In this document: positions 25,392 to 35,109 of the stretch, piece after piece | How the letters are laid out: each line of letters starts with the position of its first letter | How positions within the stretch are numbered: position 1 is the first letter of the stretch | DNA from: MPNP01 sp965215545 | Lineage (GTDB): Bacteria > Pseudomonadota > Alphaproteobacteria > Rhodobacterales > Rhodobacteraceae | Direction: 5' to 3' | Length of the DNA stretch: 64,000 nt | Assembly: GCA_965215545.1 (NCBI GenBank) | Contig: OZ244066.1 | Location: forward strand, 868,001-932,000 | Notes under the pieces: generated by a model | Database searches by the model: none | What the model was told of the DNA's origin: nothing | The model's input: only the letters and a program-made list of their open reading frames with translations | Translations under genes and position numbers: made by a program

Positions 25392-26912
25392 ATGGCGAAT
25401 CACCTGTATGACTGTCTGACGCGCTGGGCCAGGACCCGGCCAGATCGGACGCTCTTCCACGAGCCACGGGGATTCAGGATCACCAACGGTGCCTTCCTGC
25501 ACACGATTGAAGGAATCAGCGGAACCCTTGCCGATGCCAGGGTTGCGCCAGGCGACAGGATCGCGTTTCTTGCCCATAAGACCATTGCAACGTTGGCGGC
25601 CTATCTGGCCATCATCCGCATGGGCGCCATTGCAGTCCCCCTCAACCCGGCTGGCACGGTTCACGAACTGCAATATTTCCTGGGCAGTGCCGACCCCCGG
25701 GTCCTGATTGCCGATGACGGGATGCTGGAGGCCTGCCATCCATTCACCCGGCAACATGGCGGACTTCGGACATTCAGTCTGAACCGGGATGGACGTGGCT
25801 CACTCATCGAGACGGTTGGAGACCCTGCTGACGAAGTCGGTACGCAAGACCGGGATGCGGCAGCGATTGCCGCAATTCTCTATTCGTCGGGCACGACAGG
25901 TCGGCCCAAGGGCGTCATGCTCTCGCATGGAGCCCTCGCGTCCAACGCCAGGACACTGGTGGAGCTGTGGAAATTTTCGGCAGCCGATGTCCTGCTGCAC
26001 ACCCTGCCGATCTTCCATCTCCACGGGCTCATTGTGGCCACCCATGTCGCGCTGCTGGCCGGCGCCGAGATCACTTTCCTGGCGTCTTTTGATCCGGCCA
26101 TGACAATTGAGGCCCTGTCCCGCTCCACCGTCATGATGGGGGTCCCGACCTATTATCGTCGCCTGCTGAACGCCCCGGAACTTGCTCGGGTCGGGTGGCC
26201 GCAGATACGTCTGTTCATCACGGGTTCAGCCCCACTTCCGCCCGATCTTGCCAAGGAGTGGCGGGCCCGGACCGGGCATACGCTCCTCAATCGCTACGGC
26301 ATGACCGAGGCCAACATCATTGCATCACACGCCCCTGGCAGCGATGGAGATGTCTGTTCAGTGGGTGGTCCGCTCCCGGGCGTTGAGGTCCGCATCCGTG
26401 ATCTTGCCACGGGCCGGGTCCTCCCGGAAGGGCAACCGGGTGCGCTCGAAATCCGTGGTCCGGGGTTGTTTTCCGGGTATTGGCAGATGCCGGAAAAGAC
26501 CCTGGAAGCCTGGGATGATGAGGGGTTTTTCCGCACGGGTGATCTGGCCAGGCTGGCAGCAGACGGCTCCCTGTCAATCGAGGGACGCACGCAGGATCTG
26601 GTGATCTCGGGCGGTCTGAACGTTTATCCGACCGAAGTCGAATCGGTCATCAACGCCTATCCTGACACAGCGGACTCCGTGGTGATCGGGGTGCCCCATC
26701 CCGACTATGGCGAAGGTGTCCTCGCCGTTGTCCAGCCCAGGGAGGGGATATCATTCAATCTTGAAGCCCTTCAAGGTCATATCCGTGAACACCTGGCAGG
26801 GTACAAACGTCCAAAATCAATTGTCCTGCGGCCATCCCTGCCACGCAATGCCATGGAAAAGGTTGACAGGAAGGCGTTGCGCCAGGACTACCGGGACCGC
26901 TTTGCACCCTGA
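25392..26912 (+). CDS. acyl-CoA ligase, malonyl-CoA-synthetase-like
   Basis: A 506-residue AMP-forming ligase of the ANL superfamily. The P-loop ILYSSGTTGRPKGVMLSHGAL, the motif LNRYGMTEANIIAS, FRTGDLARLAADG, and GGLNVYPTEVESVI are in order. The acyl-adenylate catalytic Lys is in LPRNAMEKVDRKALR. Overall similarity is to malonyl-CoA synthetases (MatB), although this substrate assignment is only by pattern. The start at 25392 is chosen because homology begins there. Confidence 0.85.
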   Translation: MANHLYDCLTRWARTRPDRTLFHEPRGFRITNGAFLHTIEGISGTLADARVAPGDRIAFLAHKTIATLAAYLAIIRMGAIAVPLNPAGTVHELQYFLGSADPRVLIADDGMLEACHPFTRQHGGLRTFSLNRDGRGSLIETVGDPADEVGTQDRDAAAIAAILYSSGTTGRPKGVMLSHGALASNARTLVELWKFSAADVLLHTLPIFHLHGLIVATHVALLAGAEITFLASFDPAMTIEALSRSTVMMGVPTYYRRLLNAPELARVGWPQIRLFITGSAPLPPDLAKEWRARTGHTLLNRYGMTEANIIASHAPGSDGDVCSVGGPLPGVEVRIRDLATGRVLPEGQPGALEIRGPGLFSGYWQMPEKTLEAWDDEGFFRTGDLARLAADGSLSIEGRTQDLVISGGLNVYPTEVESVINAYPDTADSVVIGVPHPDYGEGVLAVVQPREGISFNLEALQGHIREHLAGYKRPKSIVLRPSLPRNAMEKVDRKALRQDYRDRFAP

Positions 26913-26983
26913 GGCGGCACCGGGCCACCATTCTGCACCCCAGGATATCCGGCGGATCGATTGGGAAGGTGATCGATTGGGGC

Positions 26984-28261
26984 TCAACAGACGATGGTCC
27001 CGAGCAGATGATCCCGGGTGGCACCCGTGACCCGGGCGGCAACGATGGAATCGGTGGGGGCAGCGTCCAGTTCGAGTCTCGCGTAATTGCCAATCCGGCC
27101 CTTCGTTGCACTGTCCAGAAGCACCTCGACCACCTCGCCCTGCATGCGGCTGAACAGGGCCTGCCTTTGTTCCATCCCAACCTGTCGCAGGTCAGCGGCC
27201 CGGGCCCGGATGGCCGCGCCATCGATCTGGGGCATGCGGGCCGCCGGTGTTCCCGTATGGGGGCTGTAGGGAAAGACATGCAACCAACTGATAGGGCACT
27301 GCCGGATGAGATCAACAGTCCGTTCGTGCATGGCGTCGGTCTCGGTCGGGAAGCCGGTGATGAAGTCGGCACCGAAGACGACATCGGAGCGGCGTTCCAG
27401 AATGTGTTTGCAGAGCCTCAGCACATCAGAGCGTCGGTGCCGACGTTTCATGCGCTTGAGGACCATGTCATCACCGGACTGCACAGACAGGTGCAGGTGT
27501 GGCATCAGACGATCCTCGCTGGCCAGCGTCGCAAGGAGCGTGTCATCCAACTCAGCCGGGTCGATGGAAGAGAGGCGCAGACGGGACAGATCAGGAACCA
27601 GCTTCAGGATCCGGGCGATGAGATGGCCAAGGCGGGGCCGGCCTTCAAGATCGGCCCCCCAGCTTGTCATGTCGACACCGGTCAGGACGACCTCCCTGTA
27701 ACCCTGTTCAACCAGGATCCTGATCTGGTCGATGATGGCATGGGCGGGAATCGAGGCAGCGTTGCCGCGTCCATAGGGAATGATGCAGAATGTACAGCGG
27801 TGGTCACAGCCGCTCTGCACCTGGACATAGGCGATGCGTTGAGCACCGAAGCTGAACAGTGTCTGCTCGGCAGGCAGGCCTGGTGCCATGATATCATCCA
27901 CCAGGACAGTGGTCTGCTCGGCGGGTGTCTTGCCTTCATTCCGGACCAGCGCCTGCCAGCTGTCAGCCTGCAACTTGCGGCTGTTGCCCAGAACGACATC
28001 CACACCGGGCAAGGCGGCATAGGCGGTTGGATTGATCTGGGCGGCACAACCCGTCACGATGAGGCGGGCATCAGGATGCCGGCGCCGCAGGCGCCGGACT
28101 GTCTGGCGGGATTTGCGCTGCGCCTCCTGCGTGACGGCACAGGTGTTGACGACAACGATCTTGTGAGCCCCGGCCGCCTCTGCATGCTGGCGCATGACCT
28201 CGGACTCGTAAGCATTGAGCCGACAGCCGAGGGTGGCGAACTGCACGTCCGGGTCAGGCAT
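26984..28261 (-). CDS. mtaB: tRNA t6A37 methylthiotransferase MtaB
   Basis: A radical-SAM enzyme that thiomethylates t6A37 of ANN-decoding tRNAs. The N-terminal UPF0004 domain holds the first cluster cysteines (TLGCRLNAYE, NTCAVT and TGCAAQ). The radical-SAM motif is SGCDHRCTFCIIPYGRG (CxxxCxxC), with VVLTGVDMTSWG and HLSVQSGDDMVLKRMKRRH. A C-terminal TRAM-like region follows. Short spacing and the NxYE form favour MtaB over MiaB. The start at 28261 overlaps dapF's stop by 8 bases, so the two form an operon. Confidence 0.9.
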   Translation of the reverse strand: MPDPDVQFATLGCRLNAYESEVMRQHAEAAGAHKIVVVNTCAVTQEAQRKSRQTVRRLRRRHPDARLIVTGCAAQINPTAYAALPGVDVVLGNSRKLQADSWQALVRNEGKTPAEQTTVLVDDIMAPGLPAEQTLFSFGAQRIAYVQVQSGCDHRCTFCIIPYGRGNAASIPAHAIIDQIRILVEQGYREVVLTGVDMTSWGADLEGRPRLGHLIARILKLVPDLSRLRLSSIDPAELDDTLLATLASEDRLMPHLHLSVQSGDDMVLKRMKRRHRRSDVLRLCKHILERRSDVVFGADFITGFPTETDAMHERTVDLIRQCPISWLHVFPYSPHTGTPAARMPQIDGAAIRARAADLRQVGMEQRQALFSRMQGEVVEVLLDSATKGRIGNYARLELDAAPTDSIVAARVTGATRDHLLGTIVC

Positions 28262-29069
28262 CGAGCATCGCCGCCAGAGCCGGGTCCAGGTCCCCGGTGT
28301 AGACACACTCAGTGGGCCCGGTCATCCAGACTCCCGCATCAGTCCAGTCGATCTGCAACGGTCCGCCATCCGTGATGACCTCGACCTGCCTGTCAGTGAC
28401 CTTGCGGCAGGCCGCCGCCACAGCGACAGCGCAGGATCCTGAACCCGAAGCGCGGGTGATGCCGGCACCCCGCTCCCAGATGCGCATCCGCAGGGCGGTG
28501 CGGGAGAGGATCTGGACAAACTCGACATTGCATCGTTCCGGAAACAGGTCGTGATGTTCAATCGCCGGCCCCTCTGTGGCCAGATCGATTGCGGCGACAT
28601 CCGTCACAAAAAAAACGCAATGGGGATTGCCCATGCCAAGCGCCATCGGCTGGCCGGCGATGGGCAAGGCGTGCGTGTCGACTTCGTGCGCCAGCGGAAT
28701 GTCCTGCCAGTCAAAAACAGGCCTGCCCATGTTGACTGCAGTCAACCCTGCACCGGCATCCCGGCATTCCAGACGACCCATTGCCGTCTTGAGGATGACC
28801 GTGGCCTGCCCGGTTGCATCAAGCAGGCTCCGGGCAATGGCCCGCGTGGCATTGCCACAGGCCCCCGACGGGCTGCCATCGGCATTGTAGAAGGTCAGCA
28901 CGGCCTCGGCCCCGTCGACCTGTTCCATGAGGGCGAGCTGATCAAACCCCACACCACGGCGGCGGTCTGACAGGCGCCGGGCCAGGCCAGCCGGATCGGC
29001 GATGGGATAGCGCCCGGCGTCGATGACCATGAAATCATTGCCGAGACCGTGCATTTTGGCAAAGCGCAT
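28254..29069 (-). CDS. dapF: diaminopimelate epimerase DapF
   Basis: Converts L,L- to meso-diaminopimelate for lysine and peptidoglycan. Both catalytic cysteines are present, in PSGACGNATR and GSGSCAVAVAA. MHGLGNDFMVIDA is the N-terminal signature and the MGNPHCVFFV segment is also typical. The start at 29069 (MRFAKMHGLGNDF) is set by homology; the frame is open up to 29165 only by chance. 271 residues is normal. Confidence 0.94.
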   Translation of the reverse strand: MRFAKMHGLGNDFMVIDAGRYPIADPAGLARRLSDRRRGVGFDQLALMEQVDGAEAVLTFYNADGSPSGACGNATRAIARSLLDATGQATVILKTAMGRLECRDAGAGLTAVNMGRPVFDWQDIPLAHEVDTHALPIAGQPMALGMGNPHCVFFVTDVAAIDLATEGPAIEHHDLFPERCNVEFVQILSRTALRMRIWERGAGITRASGSGSCAVAVAAACRKVTDRQVEVITDGGPLQIDWTDAGVWMTGPTECVYTGDLDPALAAMLDA

Positions 29070-29179
29070 GGCAATCTCCGTCGTGTTCTGACGGCGCCTT
29101 ACTCCATCTCCTGGCGCTTGACCACAACAGCCGATGCTGGTACATGTCTGCAGGTGAATCGCCATGTTCGTTTCAGGTC

Positions 29180-29255
29180 GGGCCCGTAGCTCAGTTGGTA
29201 GAGCAACTGACTTTTAATCAGTGGGTCACAGGTTCGAATCCTGTCGGGCTCACCA
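29180..29255 (+). tRNA. tRNA-Lys (anticodon TTT)
   Basis: A 76-base cloverleaf: acceptor GGGCCCG pairs with CGGGCTC, D-arm GCTCAGTTGGTAGAGC, anticodon stem ACTGA/TCAGT with loop CTTTTAA, and T-arm ACAGGTTCGAATCCTGT. CCA is encoded at 29253-29255. The UUU anticodon is one of the substrates of the selenouridine synthase encoded nearby. Confidence 0.97.
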
Positions 29256-29502
29256 GGAACGCCGTCCCGCCCCTTCTTCCAACCCATTGGACCGGGCAGC
29301 GGTTGTCTCCCCGACCGTGTGGTCAGGGCAGCCTCTGTGAGGCATCATTGCCCCTTCACCCCGGTCAATGGGTGGCCACCGCGTCCACAGCCAACCATGG
29401 CAGGGGCGGGTCGTGGCACGATTGGGGTCGCTTGCAGTCCCATCCGTGCCCGTGGCAGGATCGAGCCCGATGATCAGGGCAAGGTCATGAACAGGAAGCG
29501 CA

Positions 29503-31716
29503 ATGGTGCAGCCTGAACGGGCATCCCGATCGATCCCCCTCACCAGGGATCTTGTCCTCGTTGGAGGCGGACACACCCATGCGCTGGTGCTCATGCGCTG
29601 GGCGGCCAGACCCCTGCCCGGCACCCGCGTCACGGTCATCAATCCCACCTGCACGGCACCCTACACCGGCATGTTGCCGGGCTATGTTGCCGGTCACTAC
29701 CAGCGACATGAGCTGGATATCGACATCACACGTCTGGCCATCCGGGCCGGGGCCCGGTTCATCCGGGGTGCCGTTGAGCAGATTGACCCCGGATCCGGTC
29801 GGATCCAGCTCGGCACCAGACCTGCCATCGCGTACGACATCATGAGTCTCAATATCGGCATCCATGGAGGGGTTGCAGGGGTCCCCGGGATCGGTGACCG
29901 GATCCATCCGGCCAAACCCCTTGATCATTTTGCAAGGCAATGGGACCGTTACATCGATGATGTCCGGAACGGTCGTGCGGCCCGGGTTGCAGTCATCGGG
30001 GGCGGTGTTGCCGGTGTCGAGCTGGCTCTGGCCATGCACCACCGGCTGCAGGGTCTGGCACAGGGTGGCACGACCACCACCATCTTCGAGCAGGGTGTGA
30101 GTCTGCTGTCCGAGCTCGGCCCCCTGGCGCGCACGGCCCTCCTGCGCAGGCTGAAACAGGCGGGCATTGCGTGGCAATGCGGGGTCAGCGTTGCCTCGAG
30201 AGACGACCGGTCGATGATCATGACGGATACCGTACGTCATCATGTTGAATTCGTGGCCTTGGCCGCCGGTGCCCGGCCCCATGCCTGGCTCAGGGACTCG
30301 GGCCTTGTGGACAGTTATGGCTTCGTTCCGATTGATGGCTGCCTGCGGGTCATCGGTCAGGACGTCGTCTTTGCTGCCGGCGATTGTGCAGCATTTTCCC
30401 CCCAACCCCTGCCCCGGACCGGGGTCTTTGCTGTCCGGCAGGCCCCGGTGCTCGCGCGCAATCTCCGGGCGGCGTTGCAAGACCATCCGCTCGAGCGCTT
30501 TCGCCCTCAGGGCCAGTTCCTGAAACTTGTCTCCACCGGCCCGCGCCATGCCGTGGCGTGCAAGTATGGTCTGGCCATGTCCGGTCGGGCGGTCTGGCAT
30601 CTCAAGGATCGGATCGACCGTCGTTTCATGCGGCAATTGACCACCATGCCAGCCATGACCCACGCCCTCCCAACCCATGCTGCCAGTGGTGTCCGGGAGA
30701 TCATCCGCGAGGCCCCGATGGTCTGCACGGGTTGCGGTGGCAAGGTCGGTCGGACCTCCCTCATGGCCGGCCTGGGATCCATGCCATCAGCAGGGCTGGA
30801 TGATGCGGCCAGCATTGATGTCGCCGGCACCCGACTGCTGATCACGACCGATCATCTCGATGCCATGACCGATGAGGCCTGGCTGTTTGCCAGAATTGCC
30901 GCCGCCCATGCCGCCAGCGACATCTGGGCCATGGGCGGTCAGCCCCATTCGGCCCTTGTGACAGCAGTGCTCCCCCGAATGAACGCACAGTTGCAGGTCC
31001 GCACGCTGTCGGACATCATGGACGGCGCGCGATCCTGCCTCGCACCCGAAGGCATCCGGATCATTGGCGGCCACACGACCCAGGGCAGCACCATGGCCAT
31101 GGGTCTGACGGTTCTCGGCACAGCGGCACAGCGGCCCGTGACCCGGTCCGGTGCCCGGCCCGGCGACTGTCTCGTCATGACCAAGCCTCTTGGCACCGGG
31201 GTGATCCTGGCGGGTGCCATGACCGGGGCGGTGCATGGCGACGATCTCGCCACGGCCCTCGAGGCGATGCAAGCGACATCGGCCGCGGCCGCACGTGTGC
31301 TGGCCCGCCATGCCAGCGCCATGACCGACATCACCGGATTTGGTCTGGCCGGTCACCTGCACGAAATCCTCCAGGACTCGCAGGTGGCCGCCTGCCTGAC
31401 CCTTGACCGCATTCCACTTCTCCCCGGCGCCAGGGAACTGGCCCGGCGGGGCATCCGCTCTTCCCTTTGGTCCGCCAATGCCCAGCTCCTGACCATCGAT
31501 TGTCCCGAACCCGAAGAGCGGCTGGATCTCCTCTTTGATCCCCAGACATCGGGGGGTCTCCTTGCCAGCATCCCGCCGGACAGGCTCGAGTCTGTTCTTG
31601 CCGAGACTGTCCGGCAGTCGATCGAATGCTGGCAGATCGGTGTCATCGAACCGGGCCCACCGGGCTTGCGGGTTGTGGCGAGTGGAGAGTTGCAGGAGAA
31701 CCCGGGAGCCGGCTGA
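29503..31716 (+). CDS. selD: fused FAD/NAD oxidoreductase - selenophosphate synthetase SelD
   Basis: A 737-residue two-domain protein. Residues 1-~380 form a pyridine-nucleotide-disulfide-type flavoprotein (LVLVGGGHTHALVL, VAVIGGGVAGVELALAM, DVVFAAGDCAAF). Residues ~400-737 are SelD, which makes selenophosphate from selenide and ATP: the catalytic motif VCTGCGGKVG with Cys in place of Sec, DDAASI, ITTDHLDAM, GGHTTQGSTMAMGL and DITGFGLAGHLHEI. Such fusions are known; the flavoprotein part may supply or reduce the selenium donor. The gene converges on selU with a 2-base gap. Confidence 0.93.
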   Translation: MVQPERASRSIPLTRDLVLVGGGHTHALVLMRWAARPLPGTRVTVINPTCTAPYTGMLPGYVAGHYQRHELDIDITRLAIRAGARFIRGAVEQIDPGSGRIQLGTRPAIAYDIMSLNIGIHGGVAGVPGIGDRIHPAKPLDHFARQWDRYIDDVRNGRAARVAVIGGGVAGVELALAMHHRLQGLAQGGTTTTIFEQGVSLLSELGPLARTALLRRLKQAGIAWQCGVSVASRDDRSMIMTDTVRHHVEFVALAAGARPHAWLRDSGLVDSYGFVPIDGCLRVIGQDVVFAAGDCAAFSPQPLPRTGVFAVRQAPVLARNLRAALQDHPLERFRPQGQFLKLVSTGPRHAVACKYGLAMSGRAVWHLKDRIDRRFMRQLTTMPAMTHALPTHAASGVREIIREAPMVCTGCGGKVGRTSLMAGLGSMPSAGLDDAASIDVAGTRLLITTDHLDAMTDEAWLFARIAAAHAASDIWAMGGQPHSALVTAVLPRMNAQLQVRTLSDIMDGARSCLAPEGIRIIGGHTTQGSTMAMGLTVLGTAAQRPVTRSGARPGDCLVMTKPLGTGVILAGAMTGAVHGDDLATALEAMQATSAAAARVLARHASAMTDITGFGLAGHLHEILQDSQVAACLTLDRIPLLPGARELARRGIRSSLWSANAQLLTIDCPEPEERLDLLFDPQTSGGLLASIPPDRLESVLAETVRQSIECWQIGVIEPGPPGLRVVASGELQENPGAG

Positions 31717-31718
31717 GC

Positions 31719-32792
31719 TCAGGCACCCTCCGGCAGGTGGGCGGCAATGTCCCTGGCAGCCGCAAGGAGGGATGCCTCCGAGTGATCCGGAAGTGTGATC
31801 GTCACAGCCGGGGGCGCAGGGACCTGCTGGGCGGACTTGTGGTAGAGCGGATCGTAATGGTGCACCAGGAGATCCCGGACAAGGTCATGATGGCAACCGC
31901 TGGCGGCCAGAGACCGCCAGTGATCGATCCTCTGGCCGGGATGGAACGGAGCCAGGCGAACCAGGATGTCCAGGAGGGCGGCGGTGTTCGTGGCAATGTC
32001 CTGATAGCCGTGCACGATGTAAGCACTCCGGGCCTCGAGATCCGCACTGACCTGGATACGCGGCGCCGTGCGCATGGCTTCCCAGAATGACGGGGGAATG
32101 GCGACCCGGCCAATGCGATTGGACTCAGCCTCCACAAACAGGGGCAACTCGGGCCGGCAGGCCACAAGACTCGTGATCAGGGCACTTTCAAATCCTTTCT
32201 GGCTTGGCTGGGGAGTCCGATTGTGCCCGAAGATCGATCCCCTGTGCTCTGCTGCAGCCTCAAGATCAAGGGTTTGCAGACCCGATCTGGCCAGCTGGCC
32301 GAGAAGTGCAGTCTTGCCAGACCCGGTCGGGCCGGCAATGAGGACCGGGCGCAAGGGCAACGTGTCGGTGTAAAAAAACGCGTTGACCAGGCGGCGGTAG
32401 GACCTGTAGCCGCCAGCGAGGATCGAGCACCGCCAGCCAACCTGCCGACAGATGTGGGCAAAGGCCTCGGATCGTTGGCCGCCGCGCCAGCAATAGACTA
32501 GGGGACGATAATCCGCCGGATGGCCAGCGAGGTCCGTGTCCAGGTGATGGGCAATGTTCCTGGCGATCAGGGCCGCACCCATCCGGCGGGCCCGGAACTT
32601 GCTCTCCTGGCAATAGATCGTACCGATCCGGTGCCGCTCCTCATCATTCAGGACTGGCAGGTTGAGAGCCCGGCTGATATGGTCGATGGCAAACTCGCCT
32701 GGGCTGCGGACATCGATGACATCGTCATACCCATGGGCCAGCAGGTCCCGGATGGTCGGTGGCGCAAAGACAGCCCCGGATTCACGTGCCAT
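31719..32792 (-). CDS. selU: tRNA 2-selenouridine synthase SelU/MnmH
   Basis: Replaces sulfur by selenium at position 34 of tRNA-Lys, -Glu and -Gln, using selenophosphate. The N-terminal rhodanese domain has DVIDVRSPGEFAIDHI and the catalytic cysteine in YCWRGGQRS. The C-terminal P-loop domain has IAGPTGSGKTALL, then EHRGSIFGHNRTPQPSQKGFES and EAESNRIGRVAIPPSFWEAM, all family-specific. The 357-residue length fits. The start at 32792 is chosen since the homologous part begins soon after; upstream frame is non-homologous. selA and selB are not in the window, so selenium use here may serve only tRNA. Confidence 0.93.
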   Translation of the reverse strand: MARESGAVFAPPTIRDLLAHGYDDVIDVRSPGEFAIDHISRALNLPVLNDEERHRIGTIYCQESKFRARRMGAALIARNIAHHLDTDLAGHPADYRPLVYCWRGGQRSEAFAHICRQVGWRCSILAGGYRSYRRLVNAFFYTDTLPLRPVLIAGPTGSGKTALLGQLARSGLQTLDLEAAAEHRGSIFGHNRTPQPSQKGFESALITSLVACRPELPLFVEAESNRIGRVAIPPSFWEAMRTAPRIQVSADLEARSAYIVHGYQDIATNTAALLDILVRLAPFHPGQRIDHWRSLAASGCHHDLVRDLLVHHYDPLYHKSAQQVPAPPAVTITLPDHSEASLLAAARDIAAHLPEGA

Positions 32793-33027
32793 TGCCAGGG
32801 CTCCAACTCCTGCCTGTTCCTCGCCGACCCGGTCGGGCCCAGCTGACCTCCTTCTCCATGATCGACATGTACCAGTCCCGGGGAGCCAGGTGAAGGTGGC
32901 CGTCCATGCCAAGCCGGACGGACACACTCCCCCATCCGCAACAAAAGTTGGACAAAGACCCGTTTGATCCCTCCCCCGTGCCACTCTGAAGCGCAACGGT
33001 CGCCGCGAGGCTATCCGCAAGGTATCA

Positions 33028-33620
33028 TGTCCAGCGCAAGCCCAACCACCGTGTGGCGGGCCTTGCGACGTCTGGTTGATGTGGGCACCCTTGATACCAC
33101 AACCAGGGGGGCGGATGACTGCTTACCGGGTTGCCGGGGCTGCACGCATCCGTACCCATCTTTCTACACCCTCTTGCCGTCGACCGCCCATTGCCTGGAG
33201 TCCAGAGTTTCTGGATGCCTGTATTCCCGGCAAGACCTGGTATCTCCCGCAGGAGGCTCGTGATCGCCTGCTGGAAGCTGGGCAGCCGCGTGGCATCCCA
33301 TTGCCTGCCTCAACCCATGCGCGGCAGAGACTCGAGAAACTCCTCGTCGATCTCAGTTGGGCATCATCGCGCATGGAGGGCAACACCTACGATATCCTGC
33401 AGACAGAACGTCTGATTCGTTATGGTGAAGACGTTGCAGTCAAGGATCGCAGGGAGGCCCTGATGGTCCTCAACCACAAGGAGGCCATTGAGCATGTTGT
33501 CGACAACCTCGAAGAGATTGGTCTGCGGCGCACCGATCTCTTCGCGATTCATGCACTCCTCTCCGATGGACTTCTGGTTGATCCATCCATGTCGGGACAC
33601 TTGCGCACATGGCCGATTGT
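33028..33620 (+). pseudogene. truncated, frameshifted Fic-family protein
   Basis: A short helix-turn-helix-like piece (ASPTTVWRALRRLVDVGTL) begins at 33028. It changes frame at a G6 run near 33106-33111 into MTAYRV and then a Fic N-terminal domain: PEFLDACIPGKTWYLP, LLVDLSWASSRMEGNTYDILQTE, KEAIEHV and IHALLSDGLL. SRMEGN is the inhibitory S/TxxxE(G/N) motif. The coding match stops at SGHLR near 33605, before the catalytic HPFxxGNGR, which is absent. It cannot AMPylate. It is probably an old toxin or signalling gene cut by a deletion. Confidence 0.65.
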
Positions 33621-34152
33621 CTCAACGAAGGCACCAGAAGCAATCAGGCCATCCCAAGCGTGTTTTTCCCAACAGACTGCGCCGCCCGGACCAAGCCGCT
33701 GTTGGTCTGCCTCGATCTGTCGGGGACGACCGCCTGCCCCCCCCCGACCGCGCCGAAAGCCAATTGCGACGGGGCCATCCGCGGCAGCACCGGGTTTCTG
33801 GCAAGCGGTGGGTGGCAGAGAACCGGTGGTCCGACAGTCTGCAATCCGACCTTCCTGACACACCCTGATGGATTACCAATCCAACACCGACTCAATTTCC
33901 TGTACTCCATTCAGGGTGACGATGTCAGGGCGGATCGAGAGAACCATCTCATCGTGCACATGCACACCCCGTACCAGGTCCTGCGGATTTCCATCCGGGA
34001 TGATGACTGACCCGCGGCGGGCGGCCTCTGGGTTGGCTGGCCCGCCCTGGGTGGTTTGGTCATTGTCAAACTGAGACATGACCGCTCTCGGAAATGGCAT
34101 TGCAATGAATGGCATTGTGGGTATGGGGGAGACCGGACACGGGCCCGACACC
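33621..34152. other. decayed stretch before the Arg tRNAs
   Basis: No gene is supported; open frames lack motifs and good starts. A C9 run lies at 33737-33745. Position 34080-34150 precedes the tRNA gene and probably contains its promoter. Confidence 0.4.
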
Positions 34153-34229
34153 GGCCCCGTAGCTCAGATGGATAGAGCGACCGCCTCCTAAGCGGTAGGT
34201 CACAGGTTCGAATCCTGTCGGGGTCGCCA
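34153..34229 (+). tRNA. tRNA-Arg (anticodon CCT)
   Basis: A 77-base cloverleaf: acceptor GGCCCCG with CGGGGTC, D-arm GCTCAGATGGATAGAGC, anticodon stem ACCGC/GCGGT around CTCCTAA, T-arm ACAGGTTCGAATCCTGT, encoded CCA. It reads AGG. Confidence 0.96.
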
Positions 34230-34372
34230 TCGTCCGGCAGCGGGGATCATGTGGCAGGGCATCGTGTCCGTGGCAGGATGACCGTCAAACGTGGAGGATC
34301 GGTCGGCAAGGCGGTCACAGGTCCTGCATGGGTCCAGGACCCATTGTCGGCCCAGGGAAGGTGCAAAGGAAC

Positions 34373-34449
34373 GGTCCCGTAGCTCAGCCGGATAGAGTGT
34401 TCGCCTCCGAAGCGAAAGGTCGCGCGTTCGAATCGCGCCGGGACCGCCA
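34373..34449 (+). tRNA. tRNA-Arg (anticodon CCG)
   Basis: A 77-base cloverleaf: acceptor GGTCCCG with CGGGACC, D-arm GCTCAGCCGGATAGAGT, anticodon stem TTCGC/GCGAA around CTCCGAA, T-arm GCGCGTTCGAATCGCGC, encoded CCA. It reads CGG and lies 143 bases after tRNA-Arg(CCT). Confidence 0.96.
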
Positions 34450-34533
34450 GCCTCCCTCATGCCCGCGTGTCAGGCAGCCAGCCGCCGGGGGCGGTCAACA
34501 TGAATTGTCTGTTGCGATTCCCGCGGGGGTTGT

Positions 34534-35109
34534 ATGGGGATGCCGTGGATGTGCATGGCATTGATGACTCCGATGACCCGAGACGCAGACGATGGTAGTG
34601 ACATCAGGATGGGGCGGTTCTGTGCGTTCTCGGACCTCATCCCGGCAGACGTTCTCGAGTGGGACGGCAACGGGTTGCCGTTCGATCTGCTGGAGACATC
34701 CTGGGCTGAAGTCGTCGGTCCTGATCTCGGGGCCATCACCCGGCCCCTGCGCATCAAGCATGGCACGGCCAGCCGGATCGCAAGTCGATTGTATCTCGAG
34801 ACGCCAGGCAGCTGCGCCCAGATGGTGAGCATGTGCAGTGCGGATATCATTGATCGCGTCAACAGTGTCTGTGGTTATGCCGCCGTCCAGAAGATCAGCA
34901 TCGTGCAGACGAACCATGCCGAATTCATCCGCCATCAGCCGCGGACATCAAATCGCACAGCACCGTCTGTACAGGTTGTGGATCAGTGCGAGAGAATGCT
35001 GGCTTCGCTGGAAGCCGGCGACCTCCGGGATGAGTTGATGAAACTCTGCATCTCTGTCATGCAGGCTGAATCGGCCGGGACACAGGATCAGGAGGAAAGC
35101 TGCAAATGA
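34534..35109 (+). CDS. DUF721 (DciA-like) protein
   Basis: Up to 191 residues. The core LLETSWAEVVGPDLGAITRPLRIKHG and LYLETPGSCAQMVSMCSADIIDRVN matches DUF721, the family that includes the helicase-loading factor DciA. The start is uncertain: several ATGs occur in the first 30 codons and homology begins near residue 30. The stop overlaps the dsbA-like start (ATGA). A DUF721-DsbA pair is a recurring alphaproteobacterial arrangement, which supports the call; whether it loads DnaB here is inference. Confidence 0.7.
   Translation: MGMPWMCMALMTPMTRDADDGSDIRMGRFCAFSDLIPADVLEWDGNGLPFDLLETSWAEVVGPDLGAITRPLRIKHGTASRIASRLYLETPGSCAQMVSMCSADIIDRVNSVCGYAAVQKISIVQTNHAEFIRHQPRTSNRTAPSVQVVDQCERMLASLEAGDLRDELMKLCISVMQAESAGTQDQEESCK

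Noticed and set aside
26969..28375. A 468-codon plus-strand frame
   Set aside because: Antisense to mtaB and dapF, which carry all expected motifs.
29256..29502. Possible selenium-related leader or riboswitch upstream of selD
   Set aside because: No conserved secondary structure that I could recognise; short GC-rich hairpins only.
33737..33745. C9 run as a phase-variation site
   Set aside because: It lies in decayed DNA after the Fic remnant with no supported gene to switch.
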